DNA of 64,000 nt from Lunularia cruciata (lineage: Eukaryota > Streptophyta > Marchantiopsida > Lunulariales > Lunulariaceae): NCBI GenBank assembly GCA_948567375.1, contig OX419762.1, forward strand, positions 13,026,001-13,090,000, written 5' to 3'. The notes under the pieces are model-generated. The model worked only from the letters and a program-made list of their open reading frames with translations, was not told the DNA's origin and did not search any database. Made by a program: the position numbers and the translations under genes. Positions 13,001-24,819 of this stretch are shown one piece after another. Position 1 is the stretch's first letter. Every line of letters begins with the position of its first letter.

Positions 13001-14143
13001 GTACGGGAAATGTATAATAACCAATAGCTACAGTGGATATTATAACGTGATAAAAAGTCCCATAAAGTGACCACCCAATGTGGTACGATGTCTTTATCCG
13101 CTGGAAAATATGAAATAAATATAGAAAAAGGGAAACATGTCAAACAACTACATCTCTATACTTACATGGCCAAGAAACGATAAATGTGAGGTAGCCTGAA
13201 ATTTGAGCATTCCCGTTTTATCTCCAGTGAGTTTCTTTTCCTCCAATGAGTGTACAACTTCTAGATGTCATGATACAGGTATTCACCTGTATCAGATGTC
13301 ATCTGCTTCTAGATGATCATGACACCTGCTGGATGTCAGTTTGAATTTGAAACACATTTACTTGAACAGCCCTTTATGACTGTCTTTTGAATGGTTGCTT
13401 GTCAAGATTTCCGGTTTTGATTGTATATATATACAGACACATGTTTTTGTTATGTGGACAGTCTCGTGTATTTATCAGCTTCTTTTGACACATAGGCTCA
13501 TTTCATGGGGATCTTCGTTTGTGGAATTTGCGATGTTTGATTGTCCTTTGCTAACATCGGTTACCTCTTGATAAAACATATATGATATATTTTAGTGTAT
13601 TTTAGTGTATTTTAGTGTATGGGATCTCTCATTGTGGCATCTTGACATACGTGAGATTGCCACTGAAGTTAAATTTGAATGCGAACGCGACGACAAGAAT
13701 CTTCCTCGTACCATCTTAATAGATCATGGATCTGTTCGACAAATTCACCGGGGGATATTTAAGTAGATGTCTTTAAACTTTCATAACTCAATTCTTGCAG
13801 TAACTTTACTACTCACAGAGAAGACATCCTATGTGACACATCAGTGCGAAATTAATACATCAACTTAAGTAACTGCAAAAATGATATTTTGATTTGAAAT
13901 ATATGTATCTGAAGGAGAATGTTTATCTTTAAAGGAATATTCTACACTATATATGTTATTTATGTTTCTCATTGTACTAGCAGGGTTTACTAACATATCC
14001 GCTAGACATAGGACAGTAGGTATAATACCAATTATAGCTAATGGCTTTTATTTTATAAATTGAGCTAATAGTTACCATAAGTTATTAAGATAGTGAAGAT
14101 TTAGATGACATACAGGGTATCACCATGGCTACAGTGTATACCA
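10075..14143. other. Intergenic stretch, no gene recognised
   Basis: Only short frames (for example 10428-10658 and 10877-11209) without recognisable domains. A 10-bp perfect hairpin lies at 13271-13294, and a triple 11-bp repeat (attttagtgt unit) near 13590-13620. Base composition is more balanced than in the retroelement blocks. Confidence 0.4.
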
Positions 14144-14161
14144 AATGTACCGTTACCATAA

Positions 14162-14308
14162 GTGTGAAAGGCAGACCGCGAAGAAAACAATAAGGATGGG
14201 AAGACCCCATCAAACATTACAAGGGTGAGACAAAATAGGTAAAATGGGGCTAAGCCCCAATAGAGTCGATATGAAAAATGTGCCCTATACGAGCTAAGCA
14301 AGCTATGC
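14162..14308 (-). mobile_element. 5'-truncated LINE 3' end with 18-bp target duplication
   Basis: 147 bp, reverse complement of the end of the LINE. It holds the end of the last coding segment (TAGCTCGTATAGG block), the GGGGCTTAGCCCC hairpin, the TGATGGGGTCTTCCCATCC block and the CGGTCTGCCTTT tail. The 18-bp flanks 14144-14161 and 14309-14326 (aatgtac[c/t]gttaccataa) differ at one base, which identifies an independent target-primed insertion and not part of the LINE 450 bp away. Confidence 0.85.
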
Positions 14309-14756
14309 AATGTACTGTTACCATAAATACTATTTAGTTTGAGATTATTATGTCCGCGTTGAGCTGGCCGGTGACGTAAGGAAGAAATTGAGTATTACGA
14401 AAAATTACATTATTATTGTGAAAGAATGTAGAGTTTTACCATAGGGGTATTATGGAAGGGTACTAGACCTATTGTGGAAACTTTTGTAATAGAAAAATAC
14501 GTTATTCTAGATAGAAGAGGATGTAGAAGGAGGCAGTTCAAGCTAATCTAGCGGAAATTTTTTTTAGATACATAAATACATTGTACATGAAGAAAGAAGT
14601 GTCTAAGTTATTATGTTAAATTTCTTCATTTTTGAAAACATTGATAGTTGAAAATTATAAGATAATAATTTATGCCAAACAATTTTACTTGTGTAAAAGT
14701 TATTTGATGTCTCTGGTGGACTAAAGCAACTAATGTGAAATAAAAATACAGTGATT

Positions 14757-14966
14757 AACATCATATATATACTTGGAGACCTTGCAAGCTGCTGGTGCAC
14801 TCACTGCCCATTCAAGGGGATGTGCAATCACTCTCTCCAAAATTGTGTCACGCGTAGGGTCCGTAACCACAACATCTGCTGCTATCACCTGATCATCTCG
14901 GACCAAGTATAAATCTACTCTCACACGTGTTTTTTGCAAAGCATATGAACTCTCCCTCCAAGCCAA
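14757..14966 (-). pseudogene. LINE copy 1 endonuclease segment
   Basis: Encodes MAWRESSYALQ, then RVDLYLVRDDQVIAADVVV and TDP. The spacing (R-x-D-L, about a dozen residues, then a second acidic residue in a hydrophobic strand) fits the PD-(D/E)xK-type restriction-like endonuclease of early-branching LINEs. A cysteine/histidine knuckle expected just upstream is degraded here but partly visible in copy 2. Confidence 0.65.
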
Positions 14967-15689
14967 ATATCCACTCCCTCATGCCATACAAAACACTATA
15001 TCCCTAATAGTATCATGGGTAGCTATCCTCTATCCTCCAAAATGACACCATGTCATATGGATTGCAACTGCATCTAGTGCATAACCACATTCACAAGTGA
15101 GTAATGAAGATGCAGATGGGTGGACCAAACCTAAGCAAAACCTCATTGCTGTAGAAAAAGTAGTTGGTGCAAGTTGGAATGCTCTAATGTATGGTTGAGC
15201 TAGGATCCAAGAGCTTGCATCCTTGCCAGAGCAAGAGCAAAGATGTGCTCTAGTAACTTGAGGAATGGACGTGTCAACTAAGAGAGAATGTAATGTATGC
15301 TTATACTACCGCTCCATCAAGGAAGACTAGGAACATCTAGTTCAATTTGAAGATAGTGAAGTACAAGATGAAAGGTCCTTGCATGCATGTGGGGATAGAC
15401 TAACTCTCAATTGCCACTATACCATGTAATTAGAAAAGGATCCCTCCTCCACTTTTGTCACATAAGGGTCCAAAACTGGCCTATCAACAACCACAAAATG
15501 AGAGGAAAGTAGGGGTATCGAGAGAGCCCAACTACCCAAAAATGCTATAGGTGCCATCTCATCTATAGATAGCAAGCTAATCCTTCCACATGAGATCAGT
15601 AAAGATGTCTACAACGTGCCAAATCCCTTGTCACACACTCAAGTGTCCATGGTCCAATAATATCACCAAAGACTCCCATAATCCTCCTA

Positions 15690-16214
15690 TCAAAGGCTCT
15701 CAGACATGATAGGAAGGTCAAGGAGGCAGGAACTATGTGGAGAAGGTAAGTCAATCAACAAGCAATAATAGAGGAGAGTATTCCAAAATGCCACTTGTGG
15801 ATCTCCTAGGGAATGAAGGTCATCTACATGGAGAATATCCTCTTCAAGGACAATGTCTAAGACACGTGTGATAAAATCCTTGGATCCTATTGGCACTACA
15901 GGAACACATAGTCCATATATAGATATGTGACACTTCTCTGCAAGCTCAAGGTGGAGAGGGATACCCAAAGGGGACCAGGCCCTACACTTTGACACCTTGA
16001 CTCTCAAGCCTACTAGATGTAGCTTGGTAGTCAAGTGGTCAAAGGGCTGCCTAATCTGATCTATAGGGGCCACGATGTGTGTATCATCTACCAAGGAGTG
16101 AAATACACAAATTGGCATGGCCAAAGTAGTAGATAAGCAAACTCTAAAGTGAGCCATCGAAAATAAAGGTCCCCTTAAAGGATCTCCTTGATGTGTTCCA
16201 ACAATTGACTCCAA
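15690..16214 (-). pseudogene. LINE copy 1 reverse transcriptase, catalytic half
   Basis: A 174-codon open stretch. GTHQGDPLRGPLFSMAHF is the motif preceding the RT active site. FHSLVDDTHI contains the two catalytic aspartates, with Val where Ala is usual. KVSKCRAWSP is the following thumb-side motif. The C-terminal half (near 15790-15850) carries HVDDLHSLGDPQVAFWN, also typical of this LINE group. The N-terminal half is frameshifted at about 16200. Confidence 0.8.
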
Positions 16215-16394
16215 GACAATGACTCCTTCTTGTGAGAAAATGTGCTAGGAGTAAAGGGAAGCAAGAGAGCCTTAAAGAGACCACAAAAAAGGAATAAGAC
16301 TCGCCAAGGATCCACCAGCCTCTCTAAGCTCTCTAAAGATGGATGCTCATGCGACGCTACTAAAAGCATTCTCAACATCCATTTATAGGATGAC

Positions 16395-16679
16395 CTACTT
16401 TAGATGGATATCTAAGAGTGCTCTAATGCCTAAAGATATAACCTCACATCCTCCAGATGTAGCTACTCCAAATTGATGTGGATTGAAGTGTTGTTGGAAG
16501 TGAGAATGGTGCTGAAAGAAAATGGTACGGGTGGCCAAACGCAAAAAGAGTTCTCCAATAGCAGTATGTCTAATGCTCCCTATATCCTTCTCCATCATGA
16601 GAAGTAGACTAGCATATAATATCCAACTAACAAACATAGGAATGTCTCCTCTTGCTATTACTACAACCACCTGAAACAA
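16395..16679 (-). pseudogene. LINE copy 1 reverse transcriptase, N-terminal segment
   Basis: Carries a fingers-domain motif set: TAIGELFLRLATRTI, then NPHQFGVATSGGCE, then GIRALLDIH. It is separated from the catalytic segment by about 180 bp in another frame (16175-16378). The start methionine is internal and not a real initiation site. Confidence 0.75.
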
Positions 16680-17690
16680 CTTAGTAAAATCACTAGAAGG
16701 ATCATCTGCCTAAAAATATCTCTAAGATGCTCATATACCCTCCCTAACAAGCCTCTTGAGGAAAGACGAGGGGCAATGCACAATGCTTGTGCAAAAAGCA
16801 AACTATCAAGACATAAAGGCTGCTCAGGCTAATAATCTAAGACCTCTAGTGGTAATCCTTCTCTTGCCATAAGATGTAGTGATTGTAGGGAAATGATAGT
16901 TTCATCAGTACAACTAGCCATAGACAAAGGATGTAGTGCTTGTGTTGCTCTACTAAACTCTCTCACCTGACCCAATGTAGTACATCATCATAATTGAGTG
17001 GACTTTGTGGTATCTTATGGAAAAACCTATCTCCTAAACGTGCAACCCTAATAGGCTCCTCTTGTAGGGCCGCCCAATCCCCCACTCAGAATTGATTAAA
17101 TCTAGCAGCCACCTCTCTATGCCCAACACGTCTCTCTCTAGCATAACAAAGACACCATTGAGGGAGTAAGAGGAATAGGAACCATGCTAACTCGTCCAAG
17201 TGATCTTGTGCCAAATGATCAAATGGTAGGCAAAAAGCCTATCTAGCCTCATCATGGAGTGTATAGGGTAGCTTATGGAATAGACGTGGATATGGAAAAC
17301 TAGTCTCAAATAACCCAAAAATGCAACACGCTTGAGAAACTAACCACCCTCACGACTAGATCTAAATCCTTGGAACAGTAAACAAAAGATAAACAAAGCA
17401 TGCGTAATCCCAAGTGTCACTATTGTCTTTATGATTGCTCGCCTCACGTAAGCATCCCAAGTGGTCCAATCAAAGTCCTTGTGTATCTTTCACACATGAG
17501 TCTTTACTCCTTGCAAGGTAAAGCATAGATGACACATCGAGCATGGTGTACCCCGAGCCACTTTGTGCAACCCCACATGGGAAAGTCATGGCTAGCACAA
17601 GAATAATGATAATAACACACAATGCTCCTCTCCATCTCTTCCCATCCCTGCAAAACCACAACCCCTCATATCCCAATGCACATGAAAAAT

Positions 17691-19683
17691 TATCTCATAA
17701 ATACGCATAAATACTATCTCTCCAAATTCTAAAAATTATAAAGTCTCTTAATTTTCAATTCACATTTCGAAAATTTTCAAACTAAATTCTCATGGAACTG
17801 TAGCATGAACACTAAGAGATTAAAATTGAGAATTTCTCACCCATCACTCTCAATGTGTAATAATCATTCTAAACCCTAAAAAGCCCCATACCTTTCTATT
17901 CAATTCTCCATAGTATTCAATCTAGGTACCCATGGAACCAAAATTGAAAATTGACTATTCACTCAAGTGCTATATATGATAGGGAACACTCAAAAAATGT
18001 ATATCTTTCCTCTCATAGCTCTCCTACTCCTTTCCCGTCTCCGTTAGAGTTCCCCTATGTCAACTTCATACACTTTCCCGTTTCAGCAATTAAAATCATC
18101 TTAATGGGCACTAAAACTTTCGCAAGACTTTTTCTCTTGGGAAGGAGTTATGATAGTTTGATAAAGAGATAGTGGAAGAGGAGTAGAGGAAGAAGCTCTG
18201 CCATGCGAAAATTTTGTTATGCGTTTAAGGAAGGAATCAGTAGTTTTATTTAAGCAAGGCATTATGAGTACCTATGAAAACCCCTTCATTGCCGATTTGA
18301 GCTGATTCACAGGGTTTATTATACGATATACCTAAATTTTCTGGAAATAAGATATTGACTAATCAATAAAATTTTGATCTCTGATCATTTTCAGATATTT
18401 CTTCGAATGTTTGAACAGAATCATAATCATCCCTGACCCCGTAAGAAACTGAATTAAAACCCCTATTATAAACGCAATTTCGAGAGATTCAAATGCGGTT
18501 TTGGTTCTGTAGATGAAGCATTTTGCATATTTACATGTTTGCCACCAATTTGGACCTGGCTACTCTCTGGGCATTACATTACTGTTATATCTATTTGCTT
18601 ACAAGGGGAAGCGGAAAAAGAAAACAGTATAGTATGTTGTGATAATACTTAGTAATGTTAGTTATATTAAAGGTTTGTGCACTCAAGAAACGAGTGAAGA
18701 CACCTTTTTTTTTCCTTTTCTTTCGTTTTGTGATGTTGTTTATTTGATCACTAAACAAGGTCTTGCGATGTATTAGCCTATCGTCATTGAAATGATAGAA
18801 ATGGAAAAGGAGCTAGGAGCCGGTAAAATTAGTAATCATTTTATGTTACATTTTCTTTGATTCAATTGGAGCAAATAACCTGGTAGTTCAGTTTCACATT
18901 GGATTTGAAATTAGGGTGTCTTTATCTAATTTTGACTAGATTTGCTCATGACAACACCTCATGAAGATGATCGAGAGTTATCATTACAAGCGAAATTTAT
19001 AAATAAATGAAGTGCCTTGAAATTGTCTTGGTCAACCGTACATTAGTTTAACAGTATATCACTCACCTTGGAAATATACACTAACTCTATACTCCGTTCC
19101 GTAATCAAGGTATATATTGTTTTAGTATGTATCCTTGATTAGTATCCACCCTATCTCTATTTCGACCAATGGCAAGATTAGTGAATATGCTAGAGTGTTT
19201 AATTTTGTCCAATCAAGCGAAAGTTTGAACTCAAAACATATACGTCTAAATTTTTTTAACTGCTCATTTTCTACTTCATTCTAAAAATCATGAATTTATC
19301 TATGAATTGATCTTTCATTAGAATATCATCATTGAATTATTTTCCCATGAAAACATCTTTAATAAATGGTGGAATGGGTGCTTTATGACTATATATTGGT
19401 GATTCGACTGATTCATTAAATATTAATTAAACTAATATTAATTATATATATATGTATATATCTAACTGCTATATCAATAAAACAATAAATCAATTATAAG
19501 GGTGATAATAAGCTCTTATCTCACTATTCATGTGGGATCATAGAACGTTTATGAGTCACAATGTTTCAAGGTAAAAATTTATAAATATATGCCACAGTTA
19601 TACAAGTAAAGTACTAGTTTTAGGGAAGTTTACTGCGTGGAAAATAGAGAGATACAAGTCATAATATTTTTTCTACATTTAAG
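17691..19683. other. AT-rich stretch, no gene recognised
   Basis: Only one short plus-strand frame (17951-18172) with no domain. Nothing else seen on either strand. Confidence 0.4.
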
Positions 19684-20160
19684 ATGCAGCTATGTTCTCA
19701 ATGTTCACTCCCTTTCTCTATCACTCACCATTTCTTTACATCACATATAATTTTTATACTTTATCCCTTACATTTACTATCATCTATTTCATTCACAACT
19801 TGTCTAAACGCCACACAATCACTCACCACTCATCCTTTCAATTTTCTATCATCCATTTCATTCACAACTTATTCAAATACGATTCTTGTTCTTTAAGCTA
19901 CTTCTCTCACTTCTTCCCATAGTTCCAAATTTTCCTTTCCATAGGAAGCCTCAAGAACAAGACTCCTTCTTTTCTTCCTTCATTTACAAATTATACATCT
20001 CATTTGGAACCTCCTATTCAATAATCTATTTCATATTTTATTCTCTCTCTTGCTTGGTTATAACATGGTTCTATCACTCATAAATTATACCTTTTTGTTA
20101 AAAAAATTCCTATGCAATCTTCTATTTCATGATAATTTTTATTTTGCTTGATAATAATAT
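19684..20160 (+). repeat. Pyrimidine-rich block with short direct repeats
   Basis: Strongly C/T-rich on the plus strand, which produces apparent Ser/Phe/Leu-rich frames that I do not take as genes. A 25-bp phrase (ctatcat[c/t]atttcattcac...) occurs twice, at 19777 and 19846. A longer phrase around 'atggttctatca' is repeated at about 20065 and 20159. Confidence 0.5.
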
Positions 20161-20244
20161 GGTTCTATCATTTCTGTAACAATATGGAGTTTAGCGATGT
20201 AGTTAGTAAGGCTAACAAAGTATGGAATAAGCCAAATTAGCCTA

Positions 20245-20435
20245 GAATATTCCAAAAGCATCTAGGAAGCTTCTTGGGAAGTTTCCCGACTAGTTAACTT
20301 GCACCCCAAGTAGACGGCTTCTAGAATAAAGCTTCTTGAGAAACTTTCTAGTTAACTTGGCTTGCACTCTAAGAAAGTGGCTCAAGGAAGGTTCTCGAGA
20401 AGCTTCTCAAGGGCCTTGTATGCTACCTATAAATA
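20245..20435 (+). promoter_or_regulatory. Promoter-like block: five GAAnnTTC motifs and a TATA box
   Basis: GAAnnTTC occurs at 20245-20252, 20266-20273, 20278-20285, 20387-20394 and 20399-20406. Two pairs share exactly 12-nt start-to-start spacing. TATAAATA lies at 20428-20435, 21 bp after the last motif. GAAnnTTC is the core of the heat-shock element bound by HSF trimers. The pyrimidine-rich DNA that follows resembles a retrotransposon R-U5 or 5' leader, so this could be an LTR. I found no second LTR copy in the window and no gene directly downstream. Confidence 0.45.
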
Positions 20436-21249
20436 CCAAAGCCCAAAGCTCATGCTAGGCATCCGGAGTTTTCCCTCATTCAAGTGTCCCAATGTGAGTT
20501 TCCATTCTCCTATTTCTCTCCTTGGATTTGGTCTTTTACGGTTTCTCTCCTCCTTCACTCACAACTTCTCCTTTCTAGGGGAAACCTCTTCAATGATACA
20601 TTTCACTATTAACCTATAATTCTTTCTTTCTTTCTTTGTTGATAACTTGTCCTTTCCATCGGCAAACACTAATTTCACTCGCCATTTTTCTAAGGTGACT
20701 CTTGTTTGCAAGGTCCTCGCACACTTCCCTTCCCTCGTAACTTGTATTTCCATTGGTAGTCTCATTTGTGATTGTCCATTTGTAATTAATTTTCTTCTTA
20801 TTTGATAGTAACATACAGAATATGACACTTTATCTTTGGAATAGATTGTTGTAGGTTAAACACTCTCTTTAGGAGGTATTTAAGTGTCTATGTACTCTCC
20901 TTGGTAAAGTGTCTAAATTTAAGTATAAACTATTAGAAGAAAGACGTTATAGTGACAAATATTCCCTTACACTTTTAGAAAGTTTTCTCCGTTGAATAAT
21001 GTATAACCCAAGAACCTTAAACTATTCCGGTATGAAGTATTCTTGACATCAATATTGGAATATTCCAATATTCACAATATGAGTTACTTACTAGTTTTGC
21101 ATAAAATGGAGGTTGTTTGGTATACATCAATCAAAATTGGATATTCTCACCAAAGTATTTCAAGATTATAACATTTTCTATCAAACTAATAAAGACATAT
21201 TCTCATTCTTTTCCTCATTAGTGCTTTCACGTGGGAATATGTAATTCCC
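20436..21249 (+). other. Pyrimidine-rich and AT-rich DNA downstream of the TATA box
   Basis: No gene recognised. 20462-20820 is again C/T-rich with 'tttctttctttctttg' near 20623-20638. It could be the transcribed part of an LTR or leader. Confidence 0.3.
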
Positions 21250-22421
21250 TACTTTCCTCTAGTTTTGTAGTTATTGATAGGCCAAATTTGGAGAATTATG
21301 TGACCAAGGTGCAAGAGTGCTCCTTTTCTCTCCAAGTATGATTGTGGTAGACAAGAGATGGTCTATCTCTATGGGCATTGGAGTACTTCTCATCCTTTGC
21401 TTCACTACCGTCAGATTGGACTAGAGGTTTTTAGTCTTCTTTGATGGAGCAATAATGTTAGCATATACTACATTCTCTCTTAGTTGACTCGTCCATTCCT
21501 TGGGCCACTAGAGCACATCTTTGCTCTTGCTCTGACAAGGGTGCATGCCCTTGGATCCTAGCTTGACCGTGCATTAGGACATTTTGACTCGCACCAACAA
21601 CGTCCTCTACATCAATCAGGTTCCGCCTAGGTTTGGCCTACTCGTCTGCATCTTCATTACTCACTTGTGAGTGTGGTTCTACACTAGATGCAACAACCGT
21701 CTATATGACACAATGTTCTTATGGAGGATAGAGGATAGCTACCAATGATGCCATCACGGATATAGTGTTTGTTATGGTGCGAGAGAGTGGATACTTTGCT
21801 TAGGAGTGTTCATATTCTTTGCAAAAGACACAAGTCAGAGCAGATTGATTCTTGGTCTGAGATCATCAAGTGATAGTGGCGGATCTTGTAGTTACATACC
21901 CTACACATGATGCAGTTTTGGATGGAGCGATTACTCATCCTCATGGATGGGCGATGAGCAGAACAACAACATGTAAGGTCTCCAAGTATAGGAGTATGTA
22001 GCGAGGTCAAGTCTTTGTTCCTCTAGCATTGGAGTTATATGGAGCTATGGACATGGCATTCGACACATTTGTCAAGGAATGCACAAAAGCTTATCATATT
22101 AGATGCCAAGATGTACTACTCTCGCTCTCATACTTTGTAGCTTACTTTAGACAACGTGCCTCCATTGCTCTACAAAGAGCATTGGCTGGTGCAATCCATA
22201 GGAGAGAGATCACTCTAGGTGATGCTTCTTCGGATGCTCTAGTAGTTTGTAGACCTTACGATTTGCATAGCTCGGGTATTTTAGGTGCGGTAGTGTAGAT
22301 TTCTTATATGATACTATTGGAACTCTATTCTACCTCGTTTGTCTTTCCCTTGTCCCCCTTGATGAGGTCTTCTTGTCCTTCATGTGTTCTATGTGGTCAC
22401 CTTTAAAAAACAAAAAAAAAA
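21250..22421 (+). mobile_element. LINE copy 2, 5'-truncated, 3' end intact
   Basis: Plus-strand copy of the same LINE. From 21270 it is readable as the segment upstream of the endonuclease (ATRAHLCSCS, near 21500). The endonuclease core follows in fragments (RADSFLV and ADLVVTYP, about 21835-21905). The C-terminal segment at 22029-22298 is open. The 3' UTR (22300-22404) matches the short LINE ends elsewhere in the window, including the ATGTGGTCACCTTT tail, followed by an A-rich run at 22405-22421. Its 5' end lies mid-ORF, as expected from incomplete reverse transcription. Confidence 0.8.
22029..22298 (+). pseudogene. LINE copy 2, C-terminal ORF segment
   Basis: Open for 89 codons. YFRQRASIALQRALAGAIHR is shared with the minus-strand copy 3 (ALKRALAGAIHRRAITLGD). 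It ends with HSSGILGA and a stop, just as copy 3 ends with HSSDILGA. This looks like the natural C terminus of the LINE protein. Only part of the ORF is present. Confidence 0.7.
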
Positions 22422-24779
22422 TCCTTTTTATATTTATGAAATTATGTATGAATTAGTATATTTTAATATGCTTTATTCTATATCTTCAAAAATATATTTA
22501 TAATGTTAATTCCAGAATAGTATAATATTGCAAGATATTATCAAAATTCAAAATTTACTTATTAAGAAAATAATGTGATAAACGTATAATTTATTATAAT
22601 ATTCCAATATAGTATTTGAAAACTTATTTTTTGATTTCACTTAATTTATGGATTCTTTAACAAAAGCAAAAATATAAAAGAGCAAGAGTTCTCGTCCTGG
22701 ATCCTGATGATTGGCGCGGCAACGAACTGTTTTGTACAGTAACACTATACCCTGCAAAAGCCGTCGAGACGCGTGTGCAATTTAAGGTTGGCGCTTAAGC
22801 GAGGTCATGGTGACATCCTGTTGTTCTTATCTACAGAATTTAGATCTTGGGTGAAGGGTACGGCACTCGCGGAACTGTAATATGGTGCTTAGCTTTACAT
22901 TCAATATGACGTGATTTCCAAGCAAAACTTCCTCGTTGTACTGGATTTGCACCTCGATCTTAAATCTGGGTTGTTAAGCAGAAGTTGCTAGCTTCTTCTC
23001 AATGCTTGACCTTGTCTTGAACATGTGTAGAAGTAGATAGATCCCAAAGTTCTGTTATTTTCCGTGCAGTTGGACTCAAGGAATGGGAGGGCAGTTCCAC
23101 TGTGGAGTGATGATCTCATAGTTCCATAACTTGGACGGAGCTAGTGGAAGGGGTATCACACAGACAAGGAACTGTGGGCAATCCCTCACGACCCTCACCG
23201 CTACTGCAATTGTAAACATATAGAGGTCTTTATAGAGTACATGACAAGGATTGAATGAAACAGAAGATTACATCTGATAATTCCAAGCAACTCTCAGTCA
23301 GACAGGCCCAGACTTCATCACCATAGACCAACTCACTGAAATCACCCGTCTTTCTGTCAGGCCGTCATTATGATAGATGACACCATATGTCCAGAGACGT
23401 TGTCCTACACCACAGCTTCGCGAGCTCTGCTTCATAAGCTTCCTTGAAGTGTCCGCTCGTACTCCACCATCTTCTTCTCTTTATGTCCGCTTGAAACCAT
23501 GGCTTGCATTGCCGCTCATAGCTACATGTGTCACGCTATAAGGACAAAGCAAACTGCGACTTTGGACCATGGATTCAATTTGATATCGATACTTTACAGG
23601 CCACACAACTATACCTCGAATCGAGTGAGGTACAAGCGCATACGATGGGAAAATCGTTAAGCTACTGATAACAACATAGAAGCCCGTCTACGTTTAAGCC
23701 AACCCATCATACACAGTGGAAGTTCATTACAGTATGACACCAGGGATCCCATCCCATCTGAGGAGTTGGCAATTTTCGATTGAGCGGAGTCACATGATAA
23801 TGAAGAGCCGACGTGACCCACATGCACCCTAATGTACGAGGGAGCTTCCATGAACCACCATACGGGTTTAAAGTCACGGTGTAACTTAGGAATCAACTTC
23901 AGGCTTCCTTCCTACTGGCCTTGACTTTCTACAGCATCTAATCTTAATCGCTTACTACGGTAAGGTAATAACAAAAATTGATTCCGATAATGACTTATTA
24001 GAGAGACAAGTTCCCCGGAGATCACAGAATCTCAATCAATTAAATACACGCGAAAGTTAGTTCAATACTATTTGCGGAAAAGTGACATATCTAAGTGTTG
24101 GTTGCTGGAATAACCTGTTCCTCTTCCCCTCATTTCGTACTCGTCACGTGTAGACGACGACATTGCAAGCCACTGATAAAGATGAAGCTCTTTGCCAACC
24201 ATGGTAATTGAGCCACTTATTCTGGACGGATTGCCAAAGCTGTACTGCATTATAAGCTTGCTGACAAAGATGTCATAGTGCAATTTAGAAGGAGTCACTT
24301 CTTTGGATGCCCAGGAAGTAGGATAACGTGCTCCGGGTCTTTATCCTCCATGGTAGGTTGGGATTCAGCAGAATCAGCAGTTTGTGGTAATTCCGCTAAG
24401 GTTTCAGTTACCAAATCTGTGGGCTCACAATCTTACTACAGGAGTCACGTGGCCTGCTCTGCACTCATGACAACCGTCTTTCGCCTTGCAGGAGGACTCA
24501 GTTCCATAAAGAGTCTACATGTGCTTTGTAGACGGTAAGGCAGGTTCCTCTTACGGATACGATTGGAGCTTAGCTCCATTTTACATTTATGTCCAGGTTT
24601 CCTTATAATAGGCGTTTAGTGTTTTTGGCACCTAAATTACCTAAAATAATTCTTGTGAGGCGCCTAAATTAAGGCCCTTGTGCACCATGGCAAAACTCCC
24701 ATTAGACTGCTCTCGTCCCAAGCTCAATGTCTGTTAACAAGCACAGCTCTGCCTCCGTCAATGCCAATGATACTAAATA
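22422..24779. other. Intergenic stretch, no gene recognised
   Basis: AT-rich to about 22700, then more balanced. Short frames on both strands (23657-23896, 24068-24298, 24278-24538) have no recognisable domain. Confidence 0.4.
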
Positions 24780-24819
24780 TGGTTTGAAAGTTGTCTCTTG
24801 CTTACACATCGTTTGAAAG

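Larger units (their letters stand above)
14757..17690 (-). mobile_element. Non-LTR retrotransposon (LINE) copy 1, decayed
   Basis: Read on the minus strand through frame changes. The N-terminal part of the RT is at 16395-16679 (PHQFGVATSGGCE). The RT palm and catalytic region is at 15690-16214 (GTHQGDP, then LVDDTHI in place of the usual ADD). 14757-14966 carries a restriction-like endonuclease core: R-V-D-L, about 12 residues, then ADVVVTDP. Upstream, to about 17690, the frame is too broken to assign domains. The 3' end is lost at about 14757, before the last coding segment seen in copies 2 and 3. Multiple stops; not functional. I do not assign a named clade. Confidence 0.8.

Noticed and set aside
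19684-20619. Several plus-strand frames rich in Ser, Phe and Leu
   Set aside because: They result from C/T-rich DNA; two overlap in different frames with equal composition.
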